In this document: piece by piece, positions 1-7,573 of the stretch
Position numbering within the stretch: the first letter of the stretch is position 1
Layout of the letters: each line of letters starts with the position of its first letter
Assembly: GCA_003354135.1 (NCBI GenBank)
Contig: PIVK01000017.1
Span: forward strand, 1 to 62,641
Length of the DNA: 62,641 nt
Direction of reading: 5' to 3'
Source of the DNA: Rhodospirillales bacterium
Lineage (GTDB): Bacteria; Pseudomonadota; Alphaproteobacteria; Rhodospirillales; GLO-3
Notes under the pieces: generated by a model
What the model was told of the DNA's origin: nothing
What the model saw: only the letters and a program-made list of their open reading frames with translations
Database searches by the model: none
Position numbers and translations under genes: made by a program

Positions 1-540
1 GAGATCAGCGCTCATCCCGGTAACGGCGATGCTGGCATTCACGTTCTCAGTGGGGGTGATGGAGTACACATACTCTGAACCCACCGCGTTAAACGTGTCG
101 CAGTTCAGGTACGTATCAATGACGTCCGCGCTGCCCACCGCGGAATTGTTGCCCGACAGGGAATCACCGCACGCAATGGTCTCGGCCGCCGCACAGTCCA
201 CATCGGTGTCCGTGTCTGTGTCAGTGTCTGTGTCAGTGTCCGTATCGGTGTCCGTATCGGTGTCTGTATCGGTGTCTGTATCGGTGTCGGTATCGGTGTC
301 GGTATCGGTGTCCGTATCGGTGTCCGTGTCACAGTCGGCATCTGCATCGGTGTCCATATCGATGTCGATGTCGGTGTCGGTGTCGGTGTCGGTGTCGGTA
401 TCGGAGTCCGTGTCGGAGTCTAGGATATCATCATCCCAGCCGCTTCCAATATCGTCGGTGCCGTCTCCGCCAAAGAGGATGTCGTTTTCGGACGATCCGG
501 TGACCACGGTATCAACAGAATGGTTCTGGCTTTTCGGCAT
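1..540 (-). CDS. Asp-Thr repeat surface protein with RTX-like N-terminus (3' part cut by window edge)
   Basis: The minus-strand frame is open from an ATG at 538-540 to the window edge, giving 180 codons without a stop. Residues 15-37 contain NDILFGGDGTDDIGSGWDDD, which resembles hemolysin-type (RTX) calcium-binding nonapeptides. From residue 41 to 115 every second residue is Asp, mostly as Asp-Thr. The chain then continues with TIACGDSLSGNNSAVGSADV and an EYVY block, similar to the start of PPC-like beta-sandwich domains that follow Cys/Gly-rich linkers in secreted proteins. I see no signal peptide, so type I secretion through a missing C-terminus is possible. The Asp ladder should bind divalent cations. 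A GAGG about 12 nt upstream could serve as ribosome site. Function is unknown; an adhesin or surface-layer role is inference. Confidence 0.6.
   Translation of the reverse strand, partial: MPKSQNHSVDTVVTGSSENDILFGGDGTDDIGSGWDDDILDSDTDSDTDTDTDTDTDIDIDMDTDADADCDTDTDTDTDTDTDTDTDTDTDTDTDTDTDTDTDTDTDTDTDTDVDCAAAETIACGDSLSGNNSAVGSADVIDTYLNCDTFNAVGSEYVYSITPTENVNASIAVTGMSADL
196..420. repeat. Hexanucleotide-type low-complexity tract encoding (Asp-Thr)n
   Basis: About 225 bp of imperfect 6-bp units (variants of gtcggt, gtatcg and gtgtcc). On the minus strand they encode an Asp at every second position; on the plus strand they give a Ser-Val shadow. Slippage here would add or remove Asp-Thr pairs without a frameshift when it occurs in multiples of six bases. 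Confidence 0.85.
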
Positions 541-556
541 TGTATGGGTTTCCCTC

Positions 557-628
557 GACCTTGCGACCTTGCGACCTTGCGACCTTGCGACCTTGCGACC
601 TTGCGACCTTGCGACCTTGCGACCTTGC
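557..628. repeat. Nine tandem copies of an 8-bp unit (gaccttgc)
   Basis: Nine perfect head-to-tail copies of gaccttgc end 17 bp before the ATG of the Asp-Thr repeat gene, on its 5' side. The unit length is not a multiple of three. An open frame enters the tract from upstream (ORF from a TTG at 802, stop at 512) and is one base out of phase with the ATG at 540. One extra copy, or the loss of two, would join the two frames. This is the architecture of a simple-sequence contingency locus, although phase variation has not been shown. Confidence 0.9.
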
Positions 629-1075
629 CACCGAAGGCGGCTCAGGATCCGCAAAAGACCCTGTTGAAGGATGTATGATTTTCCCAGGCCTATTCAAGGG
701 AGGCACAGAATTATTTTCTGTAATATCATCCGAAAATTGAAATAGTGTTTCTGGCCTCTTTAATAAATACCAAATGAATGAACGAGAAAGTTGAGCGACC
801 AATTTTCAGCGTCGGCGCATCGCGGCGGTCCGGTCCATGGCGCGGTGGCGGGGGGCCATGATCTGATCGGCTCTCATGCTGCGGGTAAGCGTCTTGCGTG
901 CTGGGCCCAGGTGGGCAGTCCGCGCGGCGGAAAGAGGCAGCAGAAGAAAACAGAAAAGGCCGAGGGCCCGGTGCGTTACGTCCTTCTCCCGGACTTCGTT
1001 CGACGGGAACCCGGACTTCGTTCGACGGGAACAGTGTAACGCGTCGGGCCCCGGACGGGGAGACGGAGACGTGGG
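629..1075. other. Intergenic region without a supported gene
   Basis: This stretch has an AT-richer part (about 656-790) that may carry the promoter of the Asp-Thr repeat gene on the minus strand. It is followed by GC-rich sequence with a tandem duplication inside an inverted repeat (964-1051). Short plus-strand frames here lack a credible ribosome site or recognisable product, so I do not call genes. Confidence 0.5.
964..1051. repeat. 16-bp inverted repeat enclosing an exact 22-bp tandem duplication
   Basis: Arms gggcccggtgcgttac (964-979) and gtaacgcgtcgggccc (1036-1051) are complementary at 14 of 16 positions. Between them, 989-1010 and 1011-1032 are identical 22-bp units placed head to tail, each containing ttcgttcgacgggaac. 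It could form a cruciform or serve as a terminator for the minus-strand gene ending at 1076, but no T-run follows the stem. Confidence 0.75.
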
Positions 1076-1318
1076 TCAGTTGCCGGTCGCGCCCGCGTCG
1101 CGTACGGACTCGAGCCGGGTATCCTCTTTCTCGGCTGTTGGTTCGGCGGACACCGCCTTCGCCGGCTGACCCTGCCGGGGCAAGGGGGCGGCGGCCGGCG
1201 ACTTGTAGCCGCAGACCGCCTCTTCATACTCGGAAACGTAGTTGCAGACCCCGAGCAGCGCCATGGCCATCAATCGCCGGTCCAACCGCACGTGGAGGCG
1301 GAATCTGTTGAGAAACAA
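1076..1318 (-). CDS. Small hypothetical protein downstream of acuI
   Basis: An 80-codon frame starts with TTG at 1318, seven bases after an AGGA that overlaps the acuI stop region. An internal ATG (residue 17, at 1270) is an alternative start. The third codon position is strongly GC-rich, like neighbouring genes, which supports coding. The protein has a short hydrophobic stretch with two Cys (residues about 17-40, MAMALLGVCNY...VCGY) and then a polar Ala/Pro/Glu-rich tail. No domain is recognised. It would be cotranscribed with acuI, 9 bp upstream. A spurious frame in GC-rich DNA cannot be excluded. Confidence 0.4.
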   Translation of the reverse strand: MFLNRFRLHVRLDRRLMAMALLGVCNYVSEYEEAVCGYKSPAAAPLPRQGQPAKAVSAEPTAEKEDTRLESVRDAGATGN

Positions 1319-1327
1319 TAAGCTTTC

Positions 1328-2332
1328 CTACAGGGAGAGGTCGATGACCGTCCGGCCCCGAACTTGGCCCCGGAGAATTCTGCCGCCTAGTTCGGGTACG
1401 TCGGCAAGACCTGCCGTGTGGGTGGCGGCCAGCAGCTTATTGCGCGGCAGATCCCGGGCAAGGCGGGTCCAGGCGTCGATGCGGCGTGCCGTCGGGCACA
1501 TCACAGAATCGATCCCCAGCAGGTTGACGCTCCTCAGCAAGAACGGAATTACCGTGCTATCCAGCTTCGGTCCTCCCGCCAGGCCGACGGCGGCGCAACT
1601 CGCCCCGTAGCCGAGAGAGGCGAGCAGCGAGGTCAGCGTCGAGCCGGCCACGTTGTCGATGGCGCCCGACCAGCGTTCCTTGCCCAACGGCCCCCTGGGT
1701 GGCGCTGCCAATTCGGCCCGGTCGATGATGGAGGTGGCCCCCAGATCCTTGAGATAGGCGTGGGTCTCGTCCCGGCCTGTCGAGGCGGTGATTTCGTAGC
1801 CCAAATGGGCCAAGATGGAGACGGCAACGCTGCCCACGCCGCCTGCGGCACCGGTCACCAGGACCTCGCCGTCCGCGTCAGGTGTCAGGCCGTGGTCTTC
1901 CAAAGCCATCACCGCCAGCATGGCCGTGAATCCAGCGGTGCCGATGGCCATGCACTCCTTGAGGCTGAGCCCGGCGGGCTTGGGGACCAGCCAGTCCGAC
2001 TTTACCCGGGCCCGGGTTGCATAACCGCCCCAGTGGGCCTCGCCCACGCGCCAACCGGTCAGGATCACCTCGTCACCCGCCTTGTAATTTGGCGAGTCCG
2101 ATTGCATGACCGTACCGGCGAGATCAACGCCGGGCACGTGCGGGTAGGTGCGGACCAGTTTGCCCAGTCCGTTCAGCACCATCCCGTCCTTGTAGTTGAG
2201 GCTGGAGTACTGGACGGCGACGGTGACGTCGCCCTCGGGGAGGGCCGACTCCCCGAGTTCCTTGATCGAGGCGCTAACTCCGTCCTCGGTCTCTTCGAGG
2301 AGAAGGGTGGTGAAGCTGTCCTGGCCGGTCAT
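1328..2332 (-). CDS. acuI: Acrylyl-CoA reductase-like MDR oxidoreductase (AcuI/YhdH family)
   Basis: This 334-residue zinc-independent medium-chain dehydrogenase/reductase matches the YhdH/YhfP/AcuI family. It has the N-terminal substrate domain motif SSLNYKDGMVLNGLGK (residues about 48-63), PHVPGVDLAGTV, and a Rossmann nucleotide site TGAAGGVGSVAVSILAHLGY near residues 160-179. Family members reduce acryloyl-CoA or related enoyl-CoA with NADPH, protecting cells from reactive acryloyl-CoA formed from DMSP or 3-hydroxypropionate. The length is typical. The ATG at 2330-2332 overlaps the stop of an upstream small frame (ATGA), suggesting translational coupling. No DMSP lyase is in view, so the physiological substrate is inferred from family only. 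Confidence 0.85.
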   Translation of the reverse strand: MTGQDSFTTLLLEETEDGVSASIKELGESALPEGDVTVAVQYSSLNYKDGMVLNGLGKLVRTYPHVPGVDLAGTVMQSDSPNYKAGDEVILTGWRVGEAHWGGYATRARVKSDWLVPKPAGLSLKECMAIGTAGFTAMLAVMALEDHGLTPDADGEVLVTGAAGGVGSVAVSILAHLGYEITASTGRDETHAYLKDLGATSIIDRAELAAPPRGPLGKERWSGAIDNVAGSTLTSLLASLGYGASCAAVGLAGGPKLDSTVIPFLLRSVNLLGIDSVMCPTARRIDAWTRLARDLPRNKLLAATHTAGLADVPELGGRILRGQVRGRTVIDLSL

Positions 2333-2667
2333 TGAATTCGTGTCCTTGCCTGTTGTGCAGGTGCGAGAATATTACCATTTCCTGCGGAGGGGCAATGCCC
2401 TAACACAACATCATGGTAAGTTGACGAGACGTGACCGAGATAGGAGGCCAAGAGCGCGCCGGAATCATGATGGCGTTCGGATGACGCAAATGAACGATAT
2501 GGAAGTACAAACTTCTCCTGTCTGGCGGCGGTGAGGAAGTCAGGGATACGCTGCGCAGAACCTTTTCCTCCGATGGCATCGAGGAGAAGTTCATTTCGGC
2601 CCAACCATCCGGTGATCAGCCTCTGGCAATCGATGACCGCCCAGACGGTTGTCAGGAACAGGGCCAC
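2329..2667 (-). CDS. Hypothetical small protein or decayed gene between pyrC and acuI
   Basis: A 112-codon frame from a GTG at 2667 ends in an ATGA overlap with acuI. The hydrophobic N-terminus (ALFLTTVWAVIDC) extends upstream in frame as KIFAFLAV before a stop, suggesting a lost or non-canonical start of a signal-anchor protein. GC-rich third positions are clear in the first half and weaken after about 2530, and a competing frame runs at 2400-2594. I do not recognise the product. It may be a frameshifted remnant. Confidence 0.3.
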   Translation of the reverse strand: MALFLTTVWAVIDCQRLITGWLGRNELLLDAIGGKGSAQRIPDFLTAARQEKFVLPYRSFASSERHHDSGALLASYLGHVSSTYHDVVLGHCPSAGNGNILAPAQQARTRIQ

Positions 2668-2706
2668 GGCCAGGAAGGCAAAAATTTTGGCCGCCTACTC
2701 GTGGGT

Positions 2707-4038
2707 CTAAAGGCTTTCCCAGAAACGCACCGCCTTGCCCTGGGGTTCGCCGATCAGCTCCCCGTCGGTCATGACCATCCGGCCGCCAATGATGGTGGAA
2801 ACCGGCCAGCCGGTAGCCTGGAAACCGTCGAAGGGCGTCCAGCCGCAGCGGCTGACGATCCAGCGGTCGGTGATGGTCCGTTCAGCCTTGAGGTCGACGA
2901 CGGTGAAATCTGCGTCGAATCCGAGTGCGATCCGGCCCTTGCCGGCAATGCCGAAGATACGGGCCGGGCCGGCGCTGGTGAGGTCGACAAACCGGTGCAG
3001 GCTAAGCCGGCCTTGGGCGACATGAGTCAGCAAGATGGGGACCAGGGTCTGTACGCCGGGCATGCCCGAAGGGCTGTCGGGGTAGGGTCTGGCCTTTTCA
3101 TCCAGCGTGTGGGGCGCGTGGTCGGAGCCGATGCAATCGACGCCACCCTGCTCGATGGCCCTCCACAGGGCGTCCCGGTGGTGTTCGTTACGGATCGGCG
3201 GGTTCATCTGGGCGCGTGATCCGAGGCGCTCGTAAGCATCGGGTGCGGCCAAGGTCAGGTGCTGGGGCGTCACTTCGACGGTGGCAATGTCCTTGTAGTC
3301 GGGCAGCAGCGCCATCTCTTCGGCGGTAGTCACGTGGAGCACGTGAACACGGCGTCGCACCCCGCGGGCCAGCTCCAGCAGACGGCGCGTGGCCCGGACG
3401 GCGGTCTCCGTATCGCGCCACTCAGCGTGTGCCGACACGGGCGCGCCGCCTTCGACCAGGGCGCGGCGCTCGCGCAGCCGGGGCTCATCCTCGCAATGAA
3501 CGGCACAGCGCCGCCGGCCACTGGCCAGGACCTGGGCCAAGGTCGCATCATCCTCAACCAGAAGGGACCCGGTTGAACTGCCCATGAAGATTTTGACCCC
3601 TGCGGTTCCGGGCAGGGACTCCAGGTGGGGCAGATCCTCGATGTTTTCATCCGCCGCGCCAACGTAGAAGGCAATATCGCACCACGCACGATTCTTGGCT
3701 GCCCGGCACTTCGCGGCCAGGGACTGGGCGGTCGTGGTTGAGGGGTTGGTGTTGGGCATGTCGAAGACGGCTGTCACGCCGCCCATCACCGCCCCCGCCG
3801 TCCCGGTACCGAGATCTTCTTTGTGCTCCAGTCCCGGCTCACGGAAATGGACCTGGCTATCGATGACGCCGGGAAGTACGTGCAGGCCCGCGGCATCCAC
3901 GATATCGGGGGCGGTGGCGGTTCGGAGGTCCCCCAGAGCCGAGATTCGGCCCTTCTTAACCGCGACATCGGTCTCAATCAGTCCCGCGGGTGTGGCACAC
4001 GTGCCGCCTTTGAGGATTAGGTCGAAGGTTTTGCTCAT
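2707..4038 (-). CDS. pyrC: Dihydroorotase
   Basis: The enzyme closes carbamoyl-aspartate to dihydroorotate, the third step of UMP synthesis, in the cytoplasm. The 443-residue length and motifs fit the bacterial type I dihydroorotases in the amidohydrolase superfamily. The metal site DSQVHFREPG carries the D-x-H-x-R signature (residues about 58-67). Later come EVTPQHL and GSDHAPH, the latter with the catalytic Asp. I chose the ATG at 4038 (MSKTFDLILKGG), which has an AAGAGG about ten bases upstream, over an upstream in-frame start at 4080 that adds an unrelated tail. No pyrB is adjacent. The gene is divergent from the HD-GYP regulator across about 190 bp. Confidence 0.93.
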   Translation of the reverse strand: MSKTFDLILKGGTCATPAGLIETDVAVKKGRISALGDLRTATAPDIVDAAGLHVLPGVIDSQVHFREPGLEHKEDLGTGTAGAVMGGVTAVFDMPNTNPSTTTAQSLAAKCRAAKNRAWCDIAFYVGAADENIEDLPHLESLPGTAGVKIFMGSSTGSLLVEDDATLAQVLASGRRRCAVHCEDEPRLRERRALVEGGAPVSAHAEWRDTETAVRATRRLLELARGVRRRVHVLHVTTAEEMALLPDYKDIATVEVTPQHLTLAAPDAYERLGSRAQMNPPIRNEHHRDALWRAIEQGGVDCIGSDHAPHTLDEKARPYPDSPSGMPGVQTLVPILLTHVAQGRLSLHRFVDLTSAGPARIFGIAGKGRIALGFDADFTVVDLKAERTITDRWIVSRCGWTPFDGFQATGWPVSTIIGGRMVMTDGELIGEPQGKAVRFWESL

Positions 4039-4227
4039 AGGACAGAAACCTCTTTTCGAATGGCTGGAGGGGGCCACCATAAATCCCGGCCCCGAGAGTG
4101 GAAAGATTGAATTCGGGCCTCCCCCGTTTCCGGCGGTGGTGGCGTTGGCGCCCTTTGTGCTACAATCCTTGGGAATTCAAGAGACAAGAGGCTCCCGCAG
4201 CTTCGTAGGTGGCCGGAAAGGAAGGGA

Positions 4228-5265
4228 ATGCTGGAGAAGTTGGAGACACACCTCCTTCTGGTTGAAGACAATCCGGGCGATGCCCGTCTTGTGGAGGTTA
4301 TGCTCAAGGAAGCCGGCAGCTTCCGGGTCACGTGGATCGAAAGACTGGCTGACGCGGTCACGCAATTGGCGACCACGGATCACGGGATCGATATCGTGCT
4401 CCTCGACTTATCGCTTCCGGATTGCCAGGGTTTGGACACGGTCCGGACCATCCGTCGAACGGCACCGACCCTGCCGATCGTTATCCTTACCGGGTTCGAC
4501 GACGAGCAGTTGGGACTCAAGGCGGTTCAGGAGGGCTGTCAGGATTACCTGGTCAAGGGGCAGGGGGATGCTAATCTGCTGCGCCGGACCATCGCCTATT
4601 CCATCGAGCGTAGGAATTCCGAGGAAGAACGGGAACAACACGCAAAGCGTTTGAAGCGGATTCTCAAGCAGACCGTCCAGGCGGTGTCTTTGACCATCGA
4701 AATGCGCGATCCCTACACGGCGGGCCATCAACGGCGCGTCGCCCAACTGGCCCGGGCCATTGGCCAGCGGATGAACCTCGGTGAAGATGTCTTGGACGGC
4801 TTGGAGACGGCGGCTTTCATCCACGATATCGGCAAGATTAATATACCCGCAGATTTTCTAGCCCGGCCCGGACAGCTGTCCGATGCCGCGTTCCATGTCA
4901 TCAAGGCCCACCCCCGCGTGGGATACGACATCGTCCAGGGGATCGAATTCCCTTGGCCGGTCGCCGACATGATTCTGCAGCATCACGAGCGTCTGGATGG
5001 TTCCGGTTATCCGAATGCGCTGAAGGGTGACGACATCATCTTGGGGGCCCGAATTCTTGCTGTGGCCGACGTTGTCGAGGCCATCAGTTCACACCGGCCC
5101 TATCGCCCGTCGCTGGGAATAGAGGCGGCGATCGAGGAAGTCCGCAAAAATGCGGGCGTCTGTTACGATGCTGCGGTCGTGGAGGCTTGCGAAGCAGTCG
5201 TCCGCAACCGGGAGTTCGAGGCGTCGGAGGGTTCCGATTCGACGGCGCCGGCGTTGTTCACCTGA
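4228..5265 (+). CDS. Response regulator with HD-GYP c-di-GMP phosphodiesterase output
   Basis: 345 residues. An N-terminal receiver domain has acidic residues ED at 13-14, phospho-acceptor Asp60 (IVLLDLSLPD), a Thr88-type switch (ILTGF) and Lys110. A short helical linker (about 126-155) leads to an HD-GYP domain with HDIGK (199-203) and HHERLDGSGYP (252-262), so the metal and GYP residues are intact. HD-GYP enzymes hydrolyse cyclic di-GMP, commonly lowering sessile behaviour and raising motility. No histidine kinase is adjacent. The next gene, 27 bp downstream, is a FlbT homologue, which suggests a motility connection. GAAGGG lies just before the ATG. Confidence 0.9.
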   Translation: MLEKLETHLLLVEDNPGDARLVEVMLKEAGSFRVTWIERLADAVTQLATTDHGIDIVLLDLSLPDCQGLDTVRTIRRTAPTLPIVILTGFDDEQLGLKAVQEGCQDYLVKGQGDANLLRRTIAYSIERRNSEEEREQHAKRLKRILKQTVQAVSLTIEMRDPYTAGHQRRVAQLARAIGQRMNLGEDVLDGLETAAFIHDIGKINIPADFLARPGQLSDAAFHVIKAHPRVGYDIVQGIEFPWPVADMILQHHERLDGSGYPNALKGDDIILGARILAVADVVEAISSHRPYRPSLGIEAAIEEVRKNAGVCYDAAVVEACEAVVRNREFEASEGSDSTAPALFT

Positions 5266-5292
5266 CCGGCCTCACAAAGACAGGAGACGATA

Positions 5293-5715
5293 ATGGCCGA
5301 AGATGTAGAGTCTGGAGGCCTCGGCCTGGTTCTCGACCCCGGTGAGCAAGGCGTGGTGGGAAGCATGGTCGTCGAGAACCTGGGCACGGCCCCCGCAGAA
5401 CTCGCGGTCTTTGGTGAAGGCCCGGTGCTGCGCGGGCAGATGATCATCAAGCCCGAGGATGCGGTTACGCCGGCGCTGAAGATCTATTACGTCGTCATGT
5501 CCATTTATCTCGCCCCCGAAACTTTCGAGAGCAATACCGAGCCATTCCTTAATATGGCGAAGGAACTGGTGAATGCCGTTCCCTCGACCGGCGTGATCAT
5601 GGCCGATATTGGTGAGGCCCTGATTGGCGGCGATTACAAGAGGGCACTCGACAAATGTTTTGACCTGATGAAATACGAGGAATACCTCGAAAGCGAGATG
5701 GCTAAGGGCTCGTGA
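5293..5715 (+). CDS. flbT: FlbT-like flagellin post-transcriptional regulator
   Basis: The 140-residue length equals that of classical FlbT. Recognisable family features are an N-terminal LxLxPGE-like strand (LVLDPGEQGVV), the central block IIKPEDAVTPALKIYYVVM corresponding to REKDIM...TPARxIYF, and the C-terminal GDYKRALDKCFDLMKYEEYL corresponding to YYKALxxxRxLIxYED. In Caulobacter, FlbT binds the 5' leader of flagellin mRNA and limits its translation together with FlaF. Here no flaF or flagellin gene is nearby and the N-terminal third is divergent, so it may be a specialised paralogue. It probably shares a transcript with the HD-GYP regulator; CAGGAG precedes the ATG. The assignment rests on my recall of the family, not on a search. 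Confidence 0.65.
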   Translation: MAEDVESGGLGLVLDPGEQGVVGSMVVENLGTAPAELAVFGEGPVLRGQMIIKPEDAVTPALKIYYVVMSIYLAPETFESNTEPFLNMAKELVNAVPSTGVIMADIGEALIGGDYKRALDKCFDLMKYEEYLESEMAKGS

Positions 5716-5781
5716 CAAAATAACCGTGGCGGACGGACAAAAAGACAAGCAGGGCGGAGTGGTTATTTTGTCACGAGCCCT
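5705..5781. terminator. Perfect 21-bp inverted repeat between convergent flbT and asnB
   Basis: Arms 5705-5725 and 5761-5781 (core gctcgtgacaaaataacc and its complement) match at all 21 positions and enclose a 35-nt loop. The left arm includes the last codons and stop of flbT; the right arm lies 14 bp from the asnB stop. The position fits a bidirectional terminator for converging transcripts, but neither side has a typical T-run after the stem. Confidence 0.55.
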
Positions 5782-5794
5782 CTCATGTCCGAAG

Positions 5795-7573
5795 TTAAGG
5801 CTTTTGGGACAAGGTTGCGAAAACATCGCCGCCGGCCGGAATCCCTAGAATATGGCGCTGGTGCCACAGCGCATAGAACAGCAGGGTCCAGGCGGCCTTG
5901 CCCGACTTTTTTCCCGGATTGGCGAACAGACGTTCGACGGCTGCGACTTGGCATGCTTCCTCGATACCGGGCTGGCGGGCCACCAGGGACCCCAGCGCGC
6001 CGCCGCGGCCCGCGATCCATTCGCCGACAGGAACGGTGAAGCCTCGTTTGGGAGAGAACGGGCGTGACGCCGGCAGTCTTGTTTCGAGCCAGCGCCGCAG
6101 CAGCCACTTCCCGAGGCCGCGTTGGATCTTCAGCTTGTCGGGGAGCCGAAAGGCGAACTCGGCAAGCTTGGGGTCGAGGAAGGGAACCCGTCCCTCCACC
6201 CCATGGGCCATCAGGCAGCGGTCGAGTTTGATCAGGAGATCGTTGGGCAACCAGTCGGCGCTGTCGATGGCCTGGACCATCTGTAGGCGAGACCGCCGCC
6301 CTTGGGCCGAAGCTTGCTCGGTCTCGGCAATTCCTCTGCGCCAAGCCCTGCTTTCATCCCGCAGGATACCGAGTCCATCGAAGATCCCCTTCGCCCGCAT
6401 GGGCCGCCCGCCCAGCAGCCGCATCCTGACGGCGCGCCGGTAGCGGCCATAACCGCCAAAGGTCTCGTCTCCGCCTTCACCCGACAAGATCACCTTGAGA
6501 CCCGCTTCCTTCACGGCCGCGGCCAGCTTGTAGGTGGGGAGTGTGGCATAGTCGGCCGCAGGGTCGTCGAGCACGCCGGCCACCTCCGGCAGCAACTGCC
6601 AGAAATCCTCTTCGCCGAAATCCAGTTCAACGTGTTCAGCCCCCGTCGCCTTGGCGACGGCGCGGGCGTGGTCGCGCTCGTCGTGCGCCCGGGTACCGGG
6701 AAAACCGATGGTGAAGGCGCGCACCGGCCTTTCGTTCAGCCGGGCCATCATAGCCAGCAGGACCGAAGAATCGATTCCACCCGAAAGGAACATCCCGTAC
6801 GGGACATCGGAACGTTGATGAATGCCGACGGCATCGTTGAGGATATGGTCAAGTTCGTCCAAGGCATCGACAGCCGATATGTGTCGCGGGGCATCTGGAG
6901 GCAGGGGGGCGCGCCGGGTGCGGCTGACGACTGATCCCGCTTCGGCCACCACGGTTTCGCCCGGCAGGACCCTGTAGATCCCTTCGAACGGGGTCTCGCG
7001 ACCGGTGGTGAATTGGAGCTGCAAGAGCTGGTCCCGGCTTTGCGGGCGTAGCGTGGGGGTCGCCAGGCCGGCGGAAAAAAGCGCCTGGGGTTCGGAAGCG
7101 AAAGCAAGCCCCACCGGGGTGTCGGCATAATAGAGGGGTTTTATGCCAAAAGGGTCGCGGGCCAGAACCAGTCGGTCGTGCGCGTGGTCGTGAATGGCGA
7201 TGGCATACATGCCGCGCAGGTGTTCCGTGAAGGTGGTGCCGTGCCGGAGATAGAGGGTGAGCGGCGGTTCGCAGTCGGAGCGGGTGGTGAGGGCCTCCCC
7301 CGAAAGCGCCTCGCGCAGTTCGACGTAGTTATAGATCTCCCCGTTGGCGACCAAGGAGGCCATTGTGCCGTCGTCGCGCTTGGCCTGAAAGGGCTGGTCC
7401 CCCGTTTCCAAGTCTATGATGGCGAGACGGGTGTGGACCAGGCTCGCCGAGCCGTCCTGGGTTCGGCCCGATCCGTCTGGCCCCCTGTGACGCAGTGCGT
7501 CTTCGAGCTTGGGCAGCACGGACTCGGGCAGGGATTTTCCTGGGGCAGTCAGGAGTCCCGCGATACCGCACAT
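5795..7573 (-). CDS. asnB: Glutamine-hydrolysing asparagine synthetase-like amidotransferase
   Basis: 592 residues with the two-domain AsnB layout. The N-terminal class II glutaminase has nucleophile Cys2 (MCGIAGLL), the LRHRGPDG motif and ANGEIYNY (the family's NGEIYN). The C-terminal synthetase domain has the PP-loop SGGIDSSV and a second conserved SGEGGDE. It uses glutamine and ATP to amidate aspartate or, in glycan clusters, a sugar carboxylate. It is the last gene of a glycosyltransferase operon and overlaps the preceding stop by one base (TGATG), so a role in amidating a surface-glycan uronic acid is plausible. Housekeeping asparagine synthesis is the alternative. Confidence 0.88.
   Translation of the reverse strand: MCGIAGLLTAPGKSLPESVLPKLEDALRHRGPDGSGRTQDGSASLVHTRLAIIDLETGDQPFQAKRDDGTMASLVANGEIYNYVELREALSGEALTTRSDCEPPLTLYLRHGTTFTEHLRGMYAIAIHDHAHDRLVLARDPFGIKPLYYADTPVGLAFASEPQALFSAGLATPTLRPQSRDQLLQLQFTTGRETPFEGIYRVLPGETVVAEAGSVVSRTRRAPLPPDAPRHISAVDALDELDHILNDAVGIHQRSDVPYGMFLSGGIDSSVLLAMMARLNERPVRAFTIGFPGTRAHDERDHARAVAKATGAEHVELDFGEEDFWQLLPEVAGVLDDPAADYATLPTYKLAAAVKEAGLKVILSGEGGDETFGGYGRYRRAVRMRLLGGRPMRAKGIFDGLGILRDESRAWRRGIAETEQASAQGRRSRLQMVQAIDSADWLPNDLLIKLDRCLMAHGVEGRVPFLDPKLAEFAFRLPDKLKIQRGLGKWLLRRWLETRLPASRPFSPKRGFTVPVGEWIAGRGGALGSLVARQPGIEEACQVAAVERLFANPGKKSGKAAWTLLFYALWHQRHILGIPAGGDVFATLSQKP

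Noticed and set aside
29-667. Plus-strand 212-codon frame rich in Ser-Val
   Set aside because: It is the mirror of the Asp-Thr tract; the minus strand has the domain-like flanks.
1418-2335. 305-codon plus-strand frame opposite acuI
   Set aside because: Antisense shadow of a clear oxidoreductase gene in GC-rich DNA.
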